The position numbers and the translations under genes were made by a program. Of a DNA stretch of 64,000 nt, positions 43,281 to 53,800 are shown one piece after another (the stretch's first letter is position 1; every line of letters starts with the position of its first letter). The stretch is from Marinobacter santoriniensis NKSG1. GTDB lineage: Bacteria > Pseudomonadota > Gammaproteobacteria > Pseudomonadales > Oleiphilaceae. The DNA lies in assembly GCF_000347775.1 (NCBI RefSeq), contig NZ_APAT01000024.1, positions 1 to 64,000 of the forward strand. Reading direction: 5' to 3'. Under the pieces are notes generated by a model. The model was not told where the DNA came from, did not search any database, and saw nothing but the letters and a program-made list of their open reading frames with translations.

Positions 43281-45407
43281 CTATATCCCTTCTCCTCCGG
43301 CGACCACGGGCGACAGCAGGTCGTCCTCGCGGTTTTCACGTCTGGTCTCCCAGCGCTGGACCCAGGCGGGAAGGTCTGTTGCGGGCATGGGCCGGGCAAT
43401 GCCATATCCCTGAACCAGGTTGCATCCCATATCCCGTAACAGCCGCGCGTGTTCCATGGTTTCCACGCCCTCGGCCAGTACCGGATGGGCAAATCGTTGT
43501 GCCAGGAAAATCACGCTCTCGACGATCGCCCGATCATTGGCGTCGTCCAGCATGTTCAGCACGAAGCTCTGATCAATTTTGATCACGTCCACCGGCAGGG
43601 TGCGCAGATAGGTCAGCGAGGAGAAACCGGTGCCGAAATCATCGAGGGCAATCTGCAGACCCAGTGAACGACAGCGGTTCAACACGTTACTGGCCCGGTT
43701 GGTGTCTTCCAGGGCGGCGGATTCCAGGACTTCCAGGGTCACCCTCGAGGGATTCAGTTCCCGATGGCTGTGAAGGTAGCTTTCCAGATAATCAACAAAG
43801 CTGCGGTCCATCAGGTGGCGGGCACTGATATTGATGCTCACCGCCAGGGATAACCCCTCTGCCTGCCAGGCGTTCATCTGGTGTATGGCTTCCTTGAGGA
43901 CCCACTGACCCAGGGGGACTTCCAGGTGGCTATTATCCACGGCGGGCAGAAACTGCGCCGGGTTGAGCAATCCGTGGTCCGGATGCTGCCAGCGGATGAG
44001 GGCCTCGACCCCGACAATGGCGCCATTGTCCACCTGTATCTGGGGTTGGAAGTAGAGTTTGAACTCGTCGTTTTCCAGTGCCCGGGTGATTTCGGTCAGC
44101 TGATTGCGCCGTTGCCGCCGGTGTTCGTCGAGCCCCGGATCGAAGAAATGAAACTGGTTGCGACCTTTTTCCTTGGCGGAATACATGGCCTGGTCCGCGT
44201 GCCGGATCAGGCCTTCCGGGTCGGCGTTGTCGTCCGGATAGCGTGTGATGCCCAGGCTGGCTGTGAGAGTGACGTCCTTGCCACCGATCTCCATGACTTC
44301 GGAGACGGTCGACAGGATGCGCTGGTATACGTGCTCACTGGCATCACTCTGCAGCATCAGGATGAATTCATCCCCGCCGATACGGGCCACGGTATCACCG
44401 CTTCGGAGTGTTCGGGTGAGGCGTTCCGCGACGGTCCGCAGGGCCTGGTCGCCGGCGGCATGCCCCAGGCGTTCATTGATCGTCTTGAACCCGTCGATGT
44501 CCAGGTAACACACGGAAATGGCCCGTTGTTGCCGATCGGCGTGCTGGCTGGCGGTCCGCAGGCGGTCTTCAAGAAGTTGCCGGTTGGGCAACCCGGTCAG
44601 ATCGTCGTAGTTCGCCGCGCGATCCAGTTCCCGGGCGTGGTTCTTCAGCGCGGTAATGTCTGAGAAGGCGGCGACATGGTAGTACTGCCCCGGCTCTTCC
44701 AGGTGCACGCGGCTGATCGACAGCAGTTCGACGTACTCCTCACCGTTCTTGCGGCGGTTCCAGATCTCACCGCGCCAGTGGTCGGTCTTTTCGATCGATT
44801 GGTACATGGAGCGGTAGTAGCCGGGAGAGTGGCGACCTGAGCTGAGAATGGCCGGATTGAGGCCGAGCACTTCTTCCCGGGCGTATCCCGTGATCCGCGA
44901 AAAGGCGGGGTTTACATCGAGAATCCGGTTGTTGCGGTCAGTAATGAGAATGGCCTCGTGACTCTTGTCGAAGACACTGGCGGCAATCCTCAGCCCGCGC
45001 TCGCTGTGCTTGCGATCCGAGATGTTGTTCTGGATGACGATGTAGCCCGGAGCGACGCCCTGTTTTTCGCCGACCGGCATGCAGAAGGTATGAACCCAGT
45101 AGGGTGTGCCGGACCGGGTGTAATGCAGGATGTCTTCTTCGAAGACGTCTCCAAGGTGCAGTTTCCGGTTGATCCGTGCGGCGGTATCGGGGTCGGTGTC
45201 GGGCCCGTAAAGAACATCCTTGGGCTGCTTGCCCCGGATGTCTGCGAGCAGGTGACCGGTGTGTTCCTCGAAACTGGGGTTTACCCAGTCGATGCAACCG
45301 GCTGCGTCCAGAATGAGCAAGAGGTTGGGCGTTGCAGCGGCGACCAGGGTGAGTCGCTTGGCATCAATACCCTCGGGAGATTTCAGCAGGTCCGTCGATT
45401 TCGGCAT
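43281..45407 (-). CDS. PAS-PAS-GGDEF-EAL c-di-GMP enzyme
   Basis: This 708-residue protein has two PAS domains (about 20-135 and 145-260), a GGDEF domain (about 275-430) with intact RIGGDEF, and an EAL domain (about 445-695) with VEALIRWQHP and DDFGTGFSS. Both cyclase and phosphodiesterase motifs are retained, so either activity is possible. The PAS segments (VLGLNPAILSSGRHSPGYY) are of the oxygen/redox or flavin-binding style. The upstream Anr-like box suggests oxygen-dependent expression. It has no membrane segment. Confidence 0.92.
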   Translation of the reverse strand: MPKSTDLLKSPEGIDAKRLTLVAAATPNLLLILDAAGCIDWVNPSFEEHTGHLLADIRGKQPKDVLYGPDTDPDTAARINRKLHLGDVFEEDILHYTRSGTPYWVHTFCMPVGEKQGVAPGYIVIQNNISDRKHSERGLRIAASVFDKSHEAILITDRNNRILDVNPAFSRITGYAREEVLGLNPAILSSGRHSPGYYRSMYQSIEKTDHWRGEIWNRRKNGEEYVELLSISRVHLEEPGQYYHVAAFSDITALKNHARELDRAANYDDLTGLPNRQLLEDRLRTASQHADRQQRAISVCYLDIDGFKTINERLGHAAGDQALRTVAERLTRTLRSGDTVARIGGDEFILMLQSDASEHVYQRILSTVSEVMEIGGKDVTLTASLGITRYPDDNADPEGLIRHADQAMYSAKEKGRNQFHFFDPGLDEHRRQRRNQLTEITRALENDEFKLYFQPQIQVDNGAIVGVEALIRWQHPDHGLLNPAQFLPAVDNSHLEVPLGQWVLKEAIHQMNAWQAEGLSLAVSINISARHLMDRSFVDYLESYLHSHRELNPSRVTLEVLESAALEDTNRASNVLNRCRSLGLQIALDDFGTGFSSLTYLRTLPVDVIKIDQSFVLNMLDDANDRAIVESVIFLAQRFAHPVLAEGVETMEHARLLRDMGCNLVQGYGIARPMPATDLPAWVQRWETRRENREDDLLSPVVAGGEGI

Positions 45408-45644
45408 CTGATTTGCCTTTAGCCCTTTATCTGTTTAGTGGTAACTGCGGCCTCCGTCCGACTCCTCGCCTTGAGTCTAACAAAGTACGTGGGAATGCCT
45501 AGAACAGCCGTTGACGGTGGGGCTTGTGCGTAGTTTCCCTGTCCAGATACTGCAACGGGCGCGTTATCTGTCGCATGCTACACGAAGTGGCCTGTAATGC
45601 CATTGGCGTTTCGAAGGGTTTGTTTGATAAGAATCAAATTTGAC
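45408..45644 (-). promoter_or_regulatory. Upstream region of the GGDEF-EAL gene
   Basis: This 237-bp gap, which lies between the regA stop and the GGDEF-EAL start, holds no gene. Apart from the Anr/FNR box reported separately, I see no clear terminator for regA. Confidence 0.4.
45624..45637 (-). promoter_or_regulatory. Anr/FNR box TTGAT-N4-ATCAA
   Basis: The sequence TTGATAAGAATCAA is a perfect match to the FNR/Anr consensus. It lies just after the regA stop and about 217 bp before the GGDEF-EAL start. A weak TGG-CATTAC element at 45594-45602 is placed about 41 bases from the box centre, as for a class II activated promoter. Confidence 0.65.
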
Positions 45645-46178
45645 TCAGTTACGCCATCGCGAGTGCTTCTGCAGTTTCCGCTGCAGGGTCCGGCGATGCA
45701 TGTTCAGCGCCCGGGCGGTCGCGGAAATGTTGCCTTCGTGCTCGTTCAGTACCCGCTGGATGTGCTCCCATTCCATCTCTTCTACCGACGGTGGTTCTTC
45801 CCGGAGCCCGGGAGGTGCCTCCAGTGCCTCGAACCCTTTCAGCAGTTGGCTGACGGTGACCGGTTTGCACAGATAGTTGGTGGCGCCCCGTCGCATGGCC
45901 TCCACGGCGGTGGCGATACTGCCATAACCGGTCAGCACCAGGATCTGGAGCTCTGGACGGCGTTCCAGCAAACGGGGTAATAGCTGCAGCCCGCTTTCAC
46001 CGGCCAGGTTCAGGTCCAGGACGCAATAGCGGATCCGGTGATCGGAGAGCGCCGTCAGTGCCATGGAACCGGAGGTCGTGGTCACCGACTCGATGTCCTG
46101 CCGGGCGAGAGAACGTTGCAGGATATGGAGGAAGGCTTCGTCGTCATCAATAAGAAGCCAGACGGCGGATTCGTTCAT
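45645..46178 (-). CDS. regA: RegA/ActR-family response regulator
   Basis: This 177-residue regulator has a receiver domain with phosphorylation site D55 in CVLDLNLAGESG, a proline-rich hinge near 130 (APPGLREEPPSVEE), and a short C-terminal Fis-type helix-turn-helix (NISATARALNMHRRTLQRKL), the RegA/PrrA/RoxR layout. It controls redox-related genes such as terminal oxidases in other bacteria. It overlaps the kinase gene by 4 bp and is its partner. Confidence 0.92.
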   Translation of the reverse strand: MNESAVWLLIDDDEAFLHILQRSLARQDIESVTTTSGSMALTALSDHRIRYCVLDLNLAGESGLQLLPRLLERRPELQILVLTGYGSIATAVEAMRRGATNYLCKPVTVSQLLKGFEALEAPPGLREEPPSVEEMEWEHIQRVLNEHEGNISATARALNMHRRTLQRKLQKHSRWRN

Positions 46179-47443
46179 GAAGGCTCTCCCGAGGAGTTGG
46201 CAGGCGGCAAGTCGATGATCATGGTGGTGCCCTGTTGGTCGGACTGCGCTTTCAGCTCACCGCCCAGCCGCTGGATGGTGGCGTTGGACAGAAACAGCCC
46301 GACGCCCAGTCCCTGGCGGGATTCGACAATGTCCTCGCCGGGCGCGCCGTCGAGCGTCGTGCCGAGTCCGTCCCCACGATCCTCGACCACAAGCTCGACA
46401 TGGCCATTGTCACCGTCTCTGGCGGTCACTCGCACCCATTCCGGGCTGGCGGTAAGGGCGTTGGCCAGCAGGTTCAGCACGGCCTGGTCCAGCGTCGCGT
46501 CAACGGCAATGGGAGTGTCCGGGAAGGTGGGTTGCCACTCGATGGGACCGGACGGCCACAGCAGGGTGGCCGATTCCCGAAGTCGCTTTATCCAGTCTCC
46601 GGCCGGCACGACCTGGCGCTGTGCAGCTTTGGCTTCGACTGCGGCATGGGTTAACTGCTGCAGATGCTGTCCGCATAGCTGGAGCTGCTGTTCCATGGTG
46701 TCCAGATCCTCCTCCAGAACCTTCGATGGTTCCGGTCGGGTGGCCTCTGAGCGGATCTCCTCAAGCAGGAGTGTCAGGGTGTTCAGCGGGGTGCCCAGGC
46801 GATGGGCGACAGCGGCGGCCGAAAGCCCCAGGGCAATGATCTGCTCGTCGCGGAGGCGATTTTCGCGGAATTGCGCCAGCTGGAACTGCTGCCGGCGCAG
46901 CCGGCGGGCCAGGGTGCCCACGATCAGAAGCAGAATCAGCGCGGTCAGGGCGAAGGTCGCCCACATCCCGACCAGGTGGAGCTGCGCCAGCTGGGTGGCG
47001 ACGTGTTCGTGAGAGAGCGGGGTATGCCACACCACCAGAGCCGTGTAGCCGCCGATGCCGGCAAGGGTCACCAGCAAGCTCTGCAGCGATGGCACCAGGA
47101 TGATGGCAACGGCAATCGGAAGGAGCAGCAAGGACACCAGTGGGTTGGTGTATCCGCCGGTCAGGAACAGCCAGAGCGCGATCAGGGCGATGTCCGCGAT
47201 CAGCCCGCCACTGACCGCCAGGGAAGACGCGGGCGGTCGGCGGGTGAACCATATCCAGGCCAGCGTCGCCAGGACACCATAAAGCAGGCTCACCAGCAGG
47301 GCTTCAGCCCGATAGGTGAGATGGATGAAGGAATCCATGACCGCAATCGCGACCAGTTCGATCGCGATGATGGCCAGGCGCATGCCCAGCAGGTAACGAG
47401 CCGACTGCTGGTTGCCGGTTTGTGAGTGTGTGAGCCATTCCAT
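46175..47443 (-). CDS. regB: RegB/PrrB/RoxS-like redox sensor kinase
   Basis: This 422-residue inner-membrane kinase has six N-terminal helices, the ubiquinone-related loop GGYTNPLVSLLLLP near 105 (the GGxxNP motif of RegB), the H-box AHRLGTPLNTL with H214, and C257 placed 43 residues later, where RegB proteins keep a redox-active cysteine. The ATPase domain has NLLANALTASP, VEDRGDGL and GVGLFLSNATIQRLGG. It senses the quinone-pool redox state. The H-box reads HRLGTPL rather than HELGTPL. Confidence 0.9.
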   Translation of the reverse strand: MEWLTHSQTGNQQSARYLLGMRLAIIAIELVAIAVMDSFIHLTYRAEALLVSLLYGVLATLAWIWFTRRPPASSLAVSGGLIADIALIALWLFLTGGYTNPLVSLLLLPIAVAIILVPSLQSLLVTLAGIGGYTALVVWHTPLSHEHVATQLAQLHLVGMWATFALTALILLLIVGTLARRLRRQQFQLAQFRENRLRDEQIIALGLSAAAVAHRLGTPLNTLTLLLEEIRSEATRPEPSKVLEEDLDTMEQQLQLCGQHLQQLTHAAVEAKAAQRQVVPAGDWIKRLRESATLLWPSGPIEWQPTFPDTPIAVDATLDQAVLNLLANALTASPEWVRVTARDGDNGHVELVVEDRGDGLGTTLDGAPGEDIVESRQGLGVGLFLSNATIQRLGGELKAQSDQQGTTMIIDLPPANSSGEPS

Positions 47444-47585
47444 GCTGGGATTCTAGCGGCGACCGTTGAGCGGGGGTACCCCTTTCGGGGTGCGGCATTC
47501 TGTCCCAAGCCGGCTGCAGGGGCAGTGTTTATCATGGCCCGCCTCTGATGCCTGTTTAAAATCCGTTGCCAAGGAATGTCTTTCC
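47444..47585. promoter_or_regulatory. Divergent region between regB and the copper receptor
   Basis: This 142-bp region contains a palindrome GGGGTACCCC (47473-47482) overlapping a hairpin ACCCC-TTTC-GGGGT (47478-47491), close to the regB start, and a ribosome-binding site AAGGA for the copper receptor. No known metal-regulator box is clear. Confidence 0.35.
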
Positions 47586-49577
47586 ATGATTGTTAAACCC
47601 CTCGCACGCAGCATCGGACTGATTGTCTGCGGATGCGCTGCACTTCCGGTTTCCGCCCAGATGTCCGATAACGGCGAGATGATTATTCGCGTTACCGAAG
47701 GCCAGTCCGCAGAACTTGAGCGGTTGTCGGACGCCGCACTGGCATCAGAACCGGTGTCCCGACTGGATTCCGACCCGGCGGTTTCGCTGTCCCGGCTGGG
47801 CGGCCGGGGACTGGACCCGGTGGTGCGGGGGCAGGGACAGGAGCGCGTGGATGTGTTGCTGGACGGTATGCGGGTGGAGGGGGCGTGCCCCAATCGCATG
47901 GACCCGCCCACCAGTCGACTCAGCACAGCGCTACCCCAGATTCTGGACGTGCGCACCAGCAATCGCACCTTGCGGTGGGGGCCCATTGCGGGCGGTCAGG
48001 TCATTGCCACCACGGCGGACCCGGTGTTTGGCGATTCCGGCACCACCGGGCATCTGACCATCGGAGGTTCCGACAACGGCAATGGACGGCTGGTTAACGG
48101 CAGTGCCGCCGTGGGGAATGACGATGGCTTTGTTCGTCTTTCGGCCGGGTACGAGGAAGCGGACGACTACGAGGATGGCGACGGTGAAACCGTTCGCAGC
48201 GCGTTCAAGAATTCGGAAGGCCGGCTGGATGGCGCATGGCGCGCTGAAAACGGGTTCCATGTGAAAGCAATGATCAGTCGTCAGGAAGAGCGGGATGTGA
48301 AATACGCCTCCCTGATGGACGCCCCGAAAACGGACACCGATATGGCCCGGCTCGAACTTGGCGCACCGGTCGCCAACGGTGAATGGAATCTGATGACCTG
48401 GCGGGCGGATGTTGACCACACCATGGACAACTTCAGTCTGCGCGACGCCATGATGAAAATGCAGACCGACTCCGAAACCCGGACGCGGGGGGCGAGACTG
48501 ACTCTGGACCAGGCCCTCGATACCACCAAAGACATCGCCCTGGGCGTGGATGTCGAGAGTAACGACTGGGATGCGACCATGTATAACGGCATGGCGCTGG
48601 ACAACGTTGGCTCGCTCCTGTGGCCCGGGGTCGAGCGGGATCGGGTGGGTGTCTTCGCTGAAGGCTTCCACCGGATCCGTCCGGCGATTCAGCTGGGGGC
48701 CGGTGTCCGGTACGACCGGATTACCATGGATGCCACCCGTGCTGACGAGTCGTTCACCATGAAGCCCGGGATGATGGCGATGACGCCGGCGGGGGTCTAC
48801 CAGTCAGTCTATGGCGTGTCCGATGCCGAGGCCACCGACGACAATGTCAGTGGTTTTGTCTCCGGTGAATGGCGCTTCTCGGCGATCCAGACGCTGGATG
48901 TGACGGCCAGTCGCAGCGTTCGATCGCCCGGCGTGAATGAACGCTACGTGGTGAAGGGTACTGCCTGGGTGGGGAACCCGGACCTCAAGACCGAAAAGCA
49001 CCACAAGCTGGAGCTCGGACTTACCGGCCAGCAGGGCGAATGGCATTGGCGCCCGGCGGTCTGGATCGATGAAGTCGATGACTTTGTCCTACGGTACGAG
49101 CCGTCTCCCGATGTGATTCGCTACACCAATGTGGATGCCCGGCTGCTCGGCGTTGAAGGGCAACTGGGCTGGAGCGACGGTACCTGGAGCGTGGACGGCA
49201 AGCTTGCCACGGTTCGTGGCACGAACCAGAGCGATGGTCGGCCCCTGCCGCAGATTCCGCCCGTCCAGTACACCCAGACCATCGGTTGGCAGTACCACGG
49301 CAACAGCATTCAGGCGGAATGGCAGCTGGCCCGACGCCAGGACCGGATTGACCCGGAATCCGGACTGGATCCCGGCACCTCGCCCGGTTACGGGGTGGTC
49401 AATCTCTCCGGTCGTCACCCTCTGCTTGAGAATCTCACACTGAGCTGGGCGGCGGATAATCTGTTCGACAAGACCTGGGCGCCTCATGTCAGCCGTGAGG
49501 ATGTCTTTACCGGCGACGCCTATCGGGTGAACGAGCCTGGTCGAACGTTCAAGGTAGCTCTGACTGCCCGTTGGTAA
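47586..49577 (+). CDS. TonB-dependent copper receptor (OprC/NosA-like)
   Basis: This 663-residue outer-membrane receptor has a signal peptide (about 1-25, ending PVSAQ) and a plug domain with the motif GACPNRMDPPTSRLS near 97, which is characteristic of OprC/NosA copper receptors, where Cys and Met bind copper. The barrel is rich in Met (MDNFSLRDAMMKMQ, MKPGMMAMTP), also copper-like, and the C-terminus KVALTARW ends in an aromatic residue. The ATG at 47586 is chosen by signal-peptide fit; the frame opens 40 codons earlier. It is transcribed away from regB and ends in a strong terminator. Confidence 0.88.
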   Translation: MIVKPLARSIGLIVCGCAALPVSAQMSDNGEMIIRVTEGQSAELERLSDAALASEPVSRLDSDPAVSLSRLGGRGLDPVVRGQGQERVDVLLDGMRVEGACPNRMDPPTSRLSTALPQILDVRTSNRTLRWGPIAGGQVIATTADPVFGDSGTTGHLTIGGSDNGNGRLVNGSAAVGNDDGFVRLSAGYEEADDYEDGDGETVRSAFKNSEGRLDGAWRAENGFHVKAMISRQEERDVKYASLMDAPKTDTDMARLELGAPVANGEWNLMTWRADVDHTMDNFSLRDAMMKMQTDSETRTRGARLTLDQALDTTKDIALGVDVESNDWDATMYNGMALDNVGSLLWPGVERDRVGVFAEGFHRIRPAIQLGAGVRYDRITMDATRADESFTMKPGMMAMTPAGVYQSVYGVSDAEATDDNVSGFVSGEWRFSAIQTLDVTASRSVRSPGVNERYVVKGTAWVGNPDLKTEKHHKLELGLTGQQGEWHWRPAVWIDEVDDFVLRYEPSPDVIRYTNVDARLLGVEGQLGWSDGTWSVDGKLATVRGTNQSDGRPLPQIPPVQYTQTIGWQYHGNSIQAEWQLARRQDRIDPESGLDPGTSPGYGVVNLSGRHPLLENLTLSWAADNLFDKTWAPHVSREDVFTGDAYRVNEPGRTFKVALTARW

Positions 49578-49626
49578 TGGGCGGTATGGCGGTCGTCCGC
49601 TTCTCATAGCCGGCGGATGACATTCG

Positions 49627-49665
49627 GCCCTGCATGGAAAATGGGTTCATGCAGGGCTTTTTTTG
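49627..49665 (+). terminator. Intrinsic terminator after the copper receptor
   Basis: Perfect 10-bp arms GCCCTGCATG and CATGCAGGGC (49627-49636, 49648-49657) with an 11-base loop are followed by seven Ts. It ends the copper receptor transcript. The 125 bp between it and the next gene hold the RND operon promoter. Confidence 0.93.
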
Positions 49666-49791
49666 TGGCAAGTCAAGGTGCCGGCATGCCTGTCTACTAT
49701 GCTAGGAATGGACGGGCCGCCACGTTTAAGGCGATCGTTGCCGCTGTTATGATGTGGTTATTAGTAAATAATCAAAAGGAATCGGTTGCCC

Positions 49792-50853
49792 ATGTTGACT
49801 GCATTGCGTTCCTGGCGCTGGCTTGCCGTACTGATACTGTGGATGCCCCTGAAGCTCTGGGCCCAGACGCCGGATCTGTCAGTGACGCCGGTTGCGCGGG
49901 TGACCTTCGATGAAAACGTCCGGCTGGATGGTGTGATCGAGGCCGTCCAGCAAAGTACGGTGTCGGCGCAAACCAGTGGCACGGTCCAGAAACTGCCTTT
50001 TGACGTGGACGATTCGGTCTCCGCAGGTCAACTGATTGTTCAGCTTGAGGACAGTGAGCAACAGGCGAGGCTGAATCAGGCCCAGGCGGGTCTGGATGAG
50101 GCGCAGGCAGCCCTGGTGGATGCCCGTCAGCGATTCAAGCGTATCGAAGCGGTGCACGAACGGGGGCTGGTCTCCCGGCAGGAATTCGATCAGGCCCGCA
50201 ACAATCTCGCCGCTGCCGAGGCCCGGGTCGAGCGGGCCCGGGCCGGGGTTGATGAAGCGCAGAAACAGTTGGGCTATACCCGCATAGTCGCGCCGTACAG
50301 TGGCATCCTGACCGAACGCCATGTCCAGCTGGGTGAATCGGTTCGACCGGGCCAGCCGTTGCTCAGCGGACTCTCCCTGGAACAGCTGCGCGTGGTGGTG
50401 AGCCTGCCCCAGAAATACGCCGATCTGGCCCGTTCCCAGCGCCAGGCAACCGTAACCCTCGGCGACGGTCGCGTGCTGCAAACCGGGGAAATGACCTTCT
50501 ACCCTTACGCCGATCCGGCCACCCACACGTTTCGCCTGCGCATGCGACTGACTGAACCCAACGGCTCTCTCTTTCCGGGCATGCTGGTCAACGTCCGGGT
50601 GCCTGTCGGTAGCCGCGAGTCGCTGATGGTTCCGGCGGAGAGCCTGGTCCGGCACGGTGAGCTTCGTGCGCTCTATGTGCTGGACGAACAGGGGCGGCCC
50701 CGGCTGCGCCAGGTTCGCGTCGGAGCCCGCCAGGGAGACCGTCTGGAGATCCTTTCCGGTGTCAGCGAGGGCGAAAAAGTAGTGACCGACCCGTCGGCCC
50801 TGGTGGGGAGCACCTGGCTTGATGAGCGTGCATCCGGGGAGGCGTTGCGGTGA
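49792..50853 (+). CDS. RND efflux periplasmic adaptor (MFP)
   Basis: This 353-residue membrane-fusion protein has a signal peptide (about 1-24, ending KLWAQ), a lipoyl/barrel-sandwich half (SGTVQKLPFDVDDSVSAGQLIVQLEDSE), a coiled-coil hairpin (about 85-150), and a beta-barrel/membrane-proximal domain near 270. It joins the inner-membrane pump to an outer-membrane channel. No lipobox is seen. The ATG at 49792 is chosen; a TTG two codons earlier lies closer to AAAGGA. It overlaps the pump gene by 4 bp. Confidence 0.9.
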   Translation: MLTALRSWRWLAVLILWMPLKLWAQTPDLSVTPVARVTFDENVRLDGVIEAVQQSTVSAQTSGTVQKLPFDVDDSVSAGQLIVQLEDSEQQARLNQAQAGLDEAQAALVDARQRFKRIEAVHERGLVSRQEFDQARNNLAAAEARVERARAGVDEAQKQLGYTRIVAPYSGILTERHVQLGESVRPGQPLLSGLSLEQLRVVVSLPQKYADLARSQRQATVTLGDGRVLQTGEMTFYPYADPATHTFRLRMRLTEPNGSLFPGMLVNVRVPVGSRESLMVPAESLVRHGELRALYVLDEQGRPRLRQVRVGARQGDRLEILSGVSEGEKVVTDPSALVGSTWLDERASGEALR

Positions 50854-53800
50854 AGGAAGATCGCACTCCGGTGGGGCCGTCGGGCACCATCGCCCGGGCG
50901 TTTCAGGACAGTCGACTAACGCCGCTCATGGCCATGCTGGCCATTGTCCTTGGGGTATTGGCGGTGATTGTGACCCCCAAGGAAGAAGAACCCCAGATTG
51001 ACGTCACCATGGCGGACATCATGGTGGGCTTTCCCGGTGCTTCCACCCGGGAGGTGGAGAGCCTGATCGCCACGCCTGCCGAGCAGGTGATGAGCGAGAT
51101 CAAGGGCGTCAAACACGTGTATTCGGTCTCCCGGCAGGGGCAGGCGGTGATCACGGTTCAGTTCAAGGTCGGGGTTCCCCGTCAGGAGGCCCTGGTCCGT
51201 CTTTATAATCAGGTTTTTTCCAACCAGGACTGGCTGCCGTCAAACCTCGGGGCCACGCAACCGGTGATCAAACCCAAGGGTATCGACGACGTGCCGGTGA
51301 TGTCGCTGACGCTTTATGATCCGGCTCATGGCCATACCGGCGAGGAACTGACCCGGCTCGCCCATGCTCTGGAAGTGGCGCTCAAGCGGATTCCGGGTAC
51401 CCGCGATGTTTACACGGTCGGAGGCATTCCGGATCGGGTGGATGTGCGTTTTGATCCGGCGCTGCTGGCCGGCTTCGGCCTGACCGTGAACGACCTCCAG
51501 CAGGCCCTGCAGTCTGCGAACACCAGCAGTCAGGAATCCCGGGTGACCCGGGACAATCTGTCGATCCCGGTACAGGTGGGCACCCTCCTGGAAACGGTCG
51601 AGGATGTGCGCCAGCTGGTGGTGGGCATGCACGACGGTGCCGCGGTGCGTCTGGAAGACGTCGCCGACGTGCGACGGGGTGGCACGGTGCCGGAGCAGAG
51701 TGTGATGGCCGGTTTCGGCCCGGGTGCCGAAGGCGATGGCTCACCAGGGGAAGTTTGGCCTGCGGTGACCCTGGCGATTGCGAAAAAACCGGGTGAGAAC
51801 GCCATTGATATTACCTCTGCGATCCAGAAGCGCCTTGGGGAATTGCGAAACCGGCTTCTGCCGGACGGCGTTGAAGTCCTCGTTACACGGGATTACGGAC
51901 AGACGGCCTCGAAAAAAGCGCAAAAGCTGATCTCCGATCTTGTGTCCGCCACCCTGGCGGTCATGCTGCTGGTACTGGCGGCCATGGGCTGGCGCCAGGC
52001 ACTGATTGTTGGCGTTGCGGTGCTGGTCACGCTGTTGCTCACTCTGGTTTTCTCCTGGGCCTGGGGCTTTACGCTCAACCGGGTCTCCCTGTTCGCGCTG
52101 ATTTTCTCCATTGGCATCCTGGTCGACGATGCCATCGTGGTAACAGAGAACATCAACCGGCGCATACAGAGTTCCCACAAGCCGGTGGCCAGTATCATTC
52201 CCATCGCCGTCGAAGAAGTGGGGACGCCCACGATCATGGCGAGCCTGACGATCATGGCTGCACTGATTCCGATGGCGTTTGTCACCGGGTTGATGGGGCC
52301 CTACATGAGTCCGATTCCGATCAACGCCTCGGCGGGCATGCTGATTTCGCTGATCGTGGCCTTTGTGGTGTCGCCCTGGCTGGCCTTCCGGCTGCTCCGG
52401 CACCGTAAGGGACAGACCGCCGGAGAAGGGGACGATGCGGCCAGTGCTGCCGAAGGTGTCAGTCCCATTTCCCTGAAGATTTTCCGGCGGTTGCTGTCCC
52501 CGTTTCTCGGAGACCATCCCTGGCGTCGGCGGCTGCTGGCACTCGGGGTCGTACTGCTGACGCTGGGGGCAGCCTCGCTGCCGGTGTTCCAGTCCGTGAT
52601 CCTCAAGATGCTGCCGTTCGATAACAAGTCCGAGCTGCAGGTCGTTGTGGACATGCCGGAGCGAACGCCCATGGAGCAGACCCAGCGGGTGCTGACCGAG
52701 ATGGGCCACTACCTGGAAAGCGTGGATGAAGTGGCCAACTGGCAGGCCTATGCCGGTACCGCCTCTCCGATCAATTTCAATGGCCTGGTGCGTCAGTATT
52801 ACCTGCGGCAGGCGCCCTATCAGGGCGATCTCCAGGTCAACCTGGTAGACGAGGAACATCGGGACCGGCAGTCCCACGATATTGCCCAGTCCCTGCGCGC
52901 ACCCCTGACCGCGATCGGTGATCGGTACGGTGCTGAGGTGAAGATCGTGGAAGTGCCGCCTGGACCACCGGTACTGTCTCCGGTGGTGGCAGAGGTCTAT
53001 GCCAGTGACCCGGAACATCGTGCGGCCCTGGCTCGCCGGCTTGAACAGGATATGGGCAAGGTTGATGGGCTGGTGGATATCGATACCACCCTGGAAGCGC
53101 CAACCCGCCAGTGGGAGGTGGTGGTCGACCGGGATCGGGCCGCGCGACTGGGCGTGTCACAGGCTCAGGTTGTCGGCGCCCTGCAGACGACGCTCGGTGG
53201 CCGCGGTGTGAGTTTCCTCCACGATGATCAGGCCAAATATCCGGTGCCCATCCGGATCATCCTGGGCGAGGGAGAAAAGGCCCAGCCCGAGGCCCTGTTG
53301 TCGGTGAAGGTGCGCAGCCGCAGTGGCGAACTGGTTCCCCTGGCCAGCGTCGCGGATGTGCGCGAGGCGGACTGGATGGGAGCGGTCTACCACAAGGATC
53401 TGTTGCCGGTTACCTATGTCACCGCCGACATGACCGGAGCCGTGGATTCGCCGCTCTATGGCATGTTTGCCATGGTGGATCGGCTGGATTCCTGGTCGGA
53501 TCCACCGCAACAGTACTTCATCAATCCGCCGACGTTGCCCAAAGGCGGTGCCCTGAAGTGGGACGGCGAGTGGCAGATTACCTACGATACCTTCCGGGAC
53601 ATGGGCGTGGCTTACAGTGTGGGTATCTTCATGATTTTTGTCCTGCTGGTGGCCCAGTTCCGGTCCTACCTGCTGCCTCTGGTGGTCATGGCGCCGATTC
53701 CCCTGACGCTGATCGGCATCATGCCCGGTCACGCGCTGCTCGGGCGGGAATTTACCGCCACCAGCATGATCGGGATGATCGCGCTGGCGGGCATCATCGT

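Noticed and set aside
49741..49791. Possible Anr half-site (AATAATCAA) before the first RND adaptor
   Set aside because: Only one half matches the FNR consensus; the other half-site is too degenerate.
51741..53018. Minus-strand 425-residue frame inside the first RND pump
   Set aside because: Antisense shadow rich in His, Gln and Arg, within an intact RND gene.
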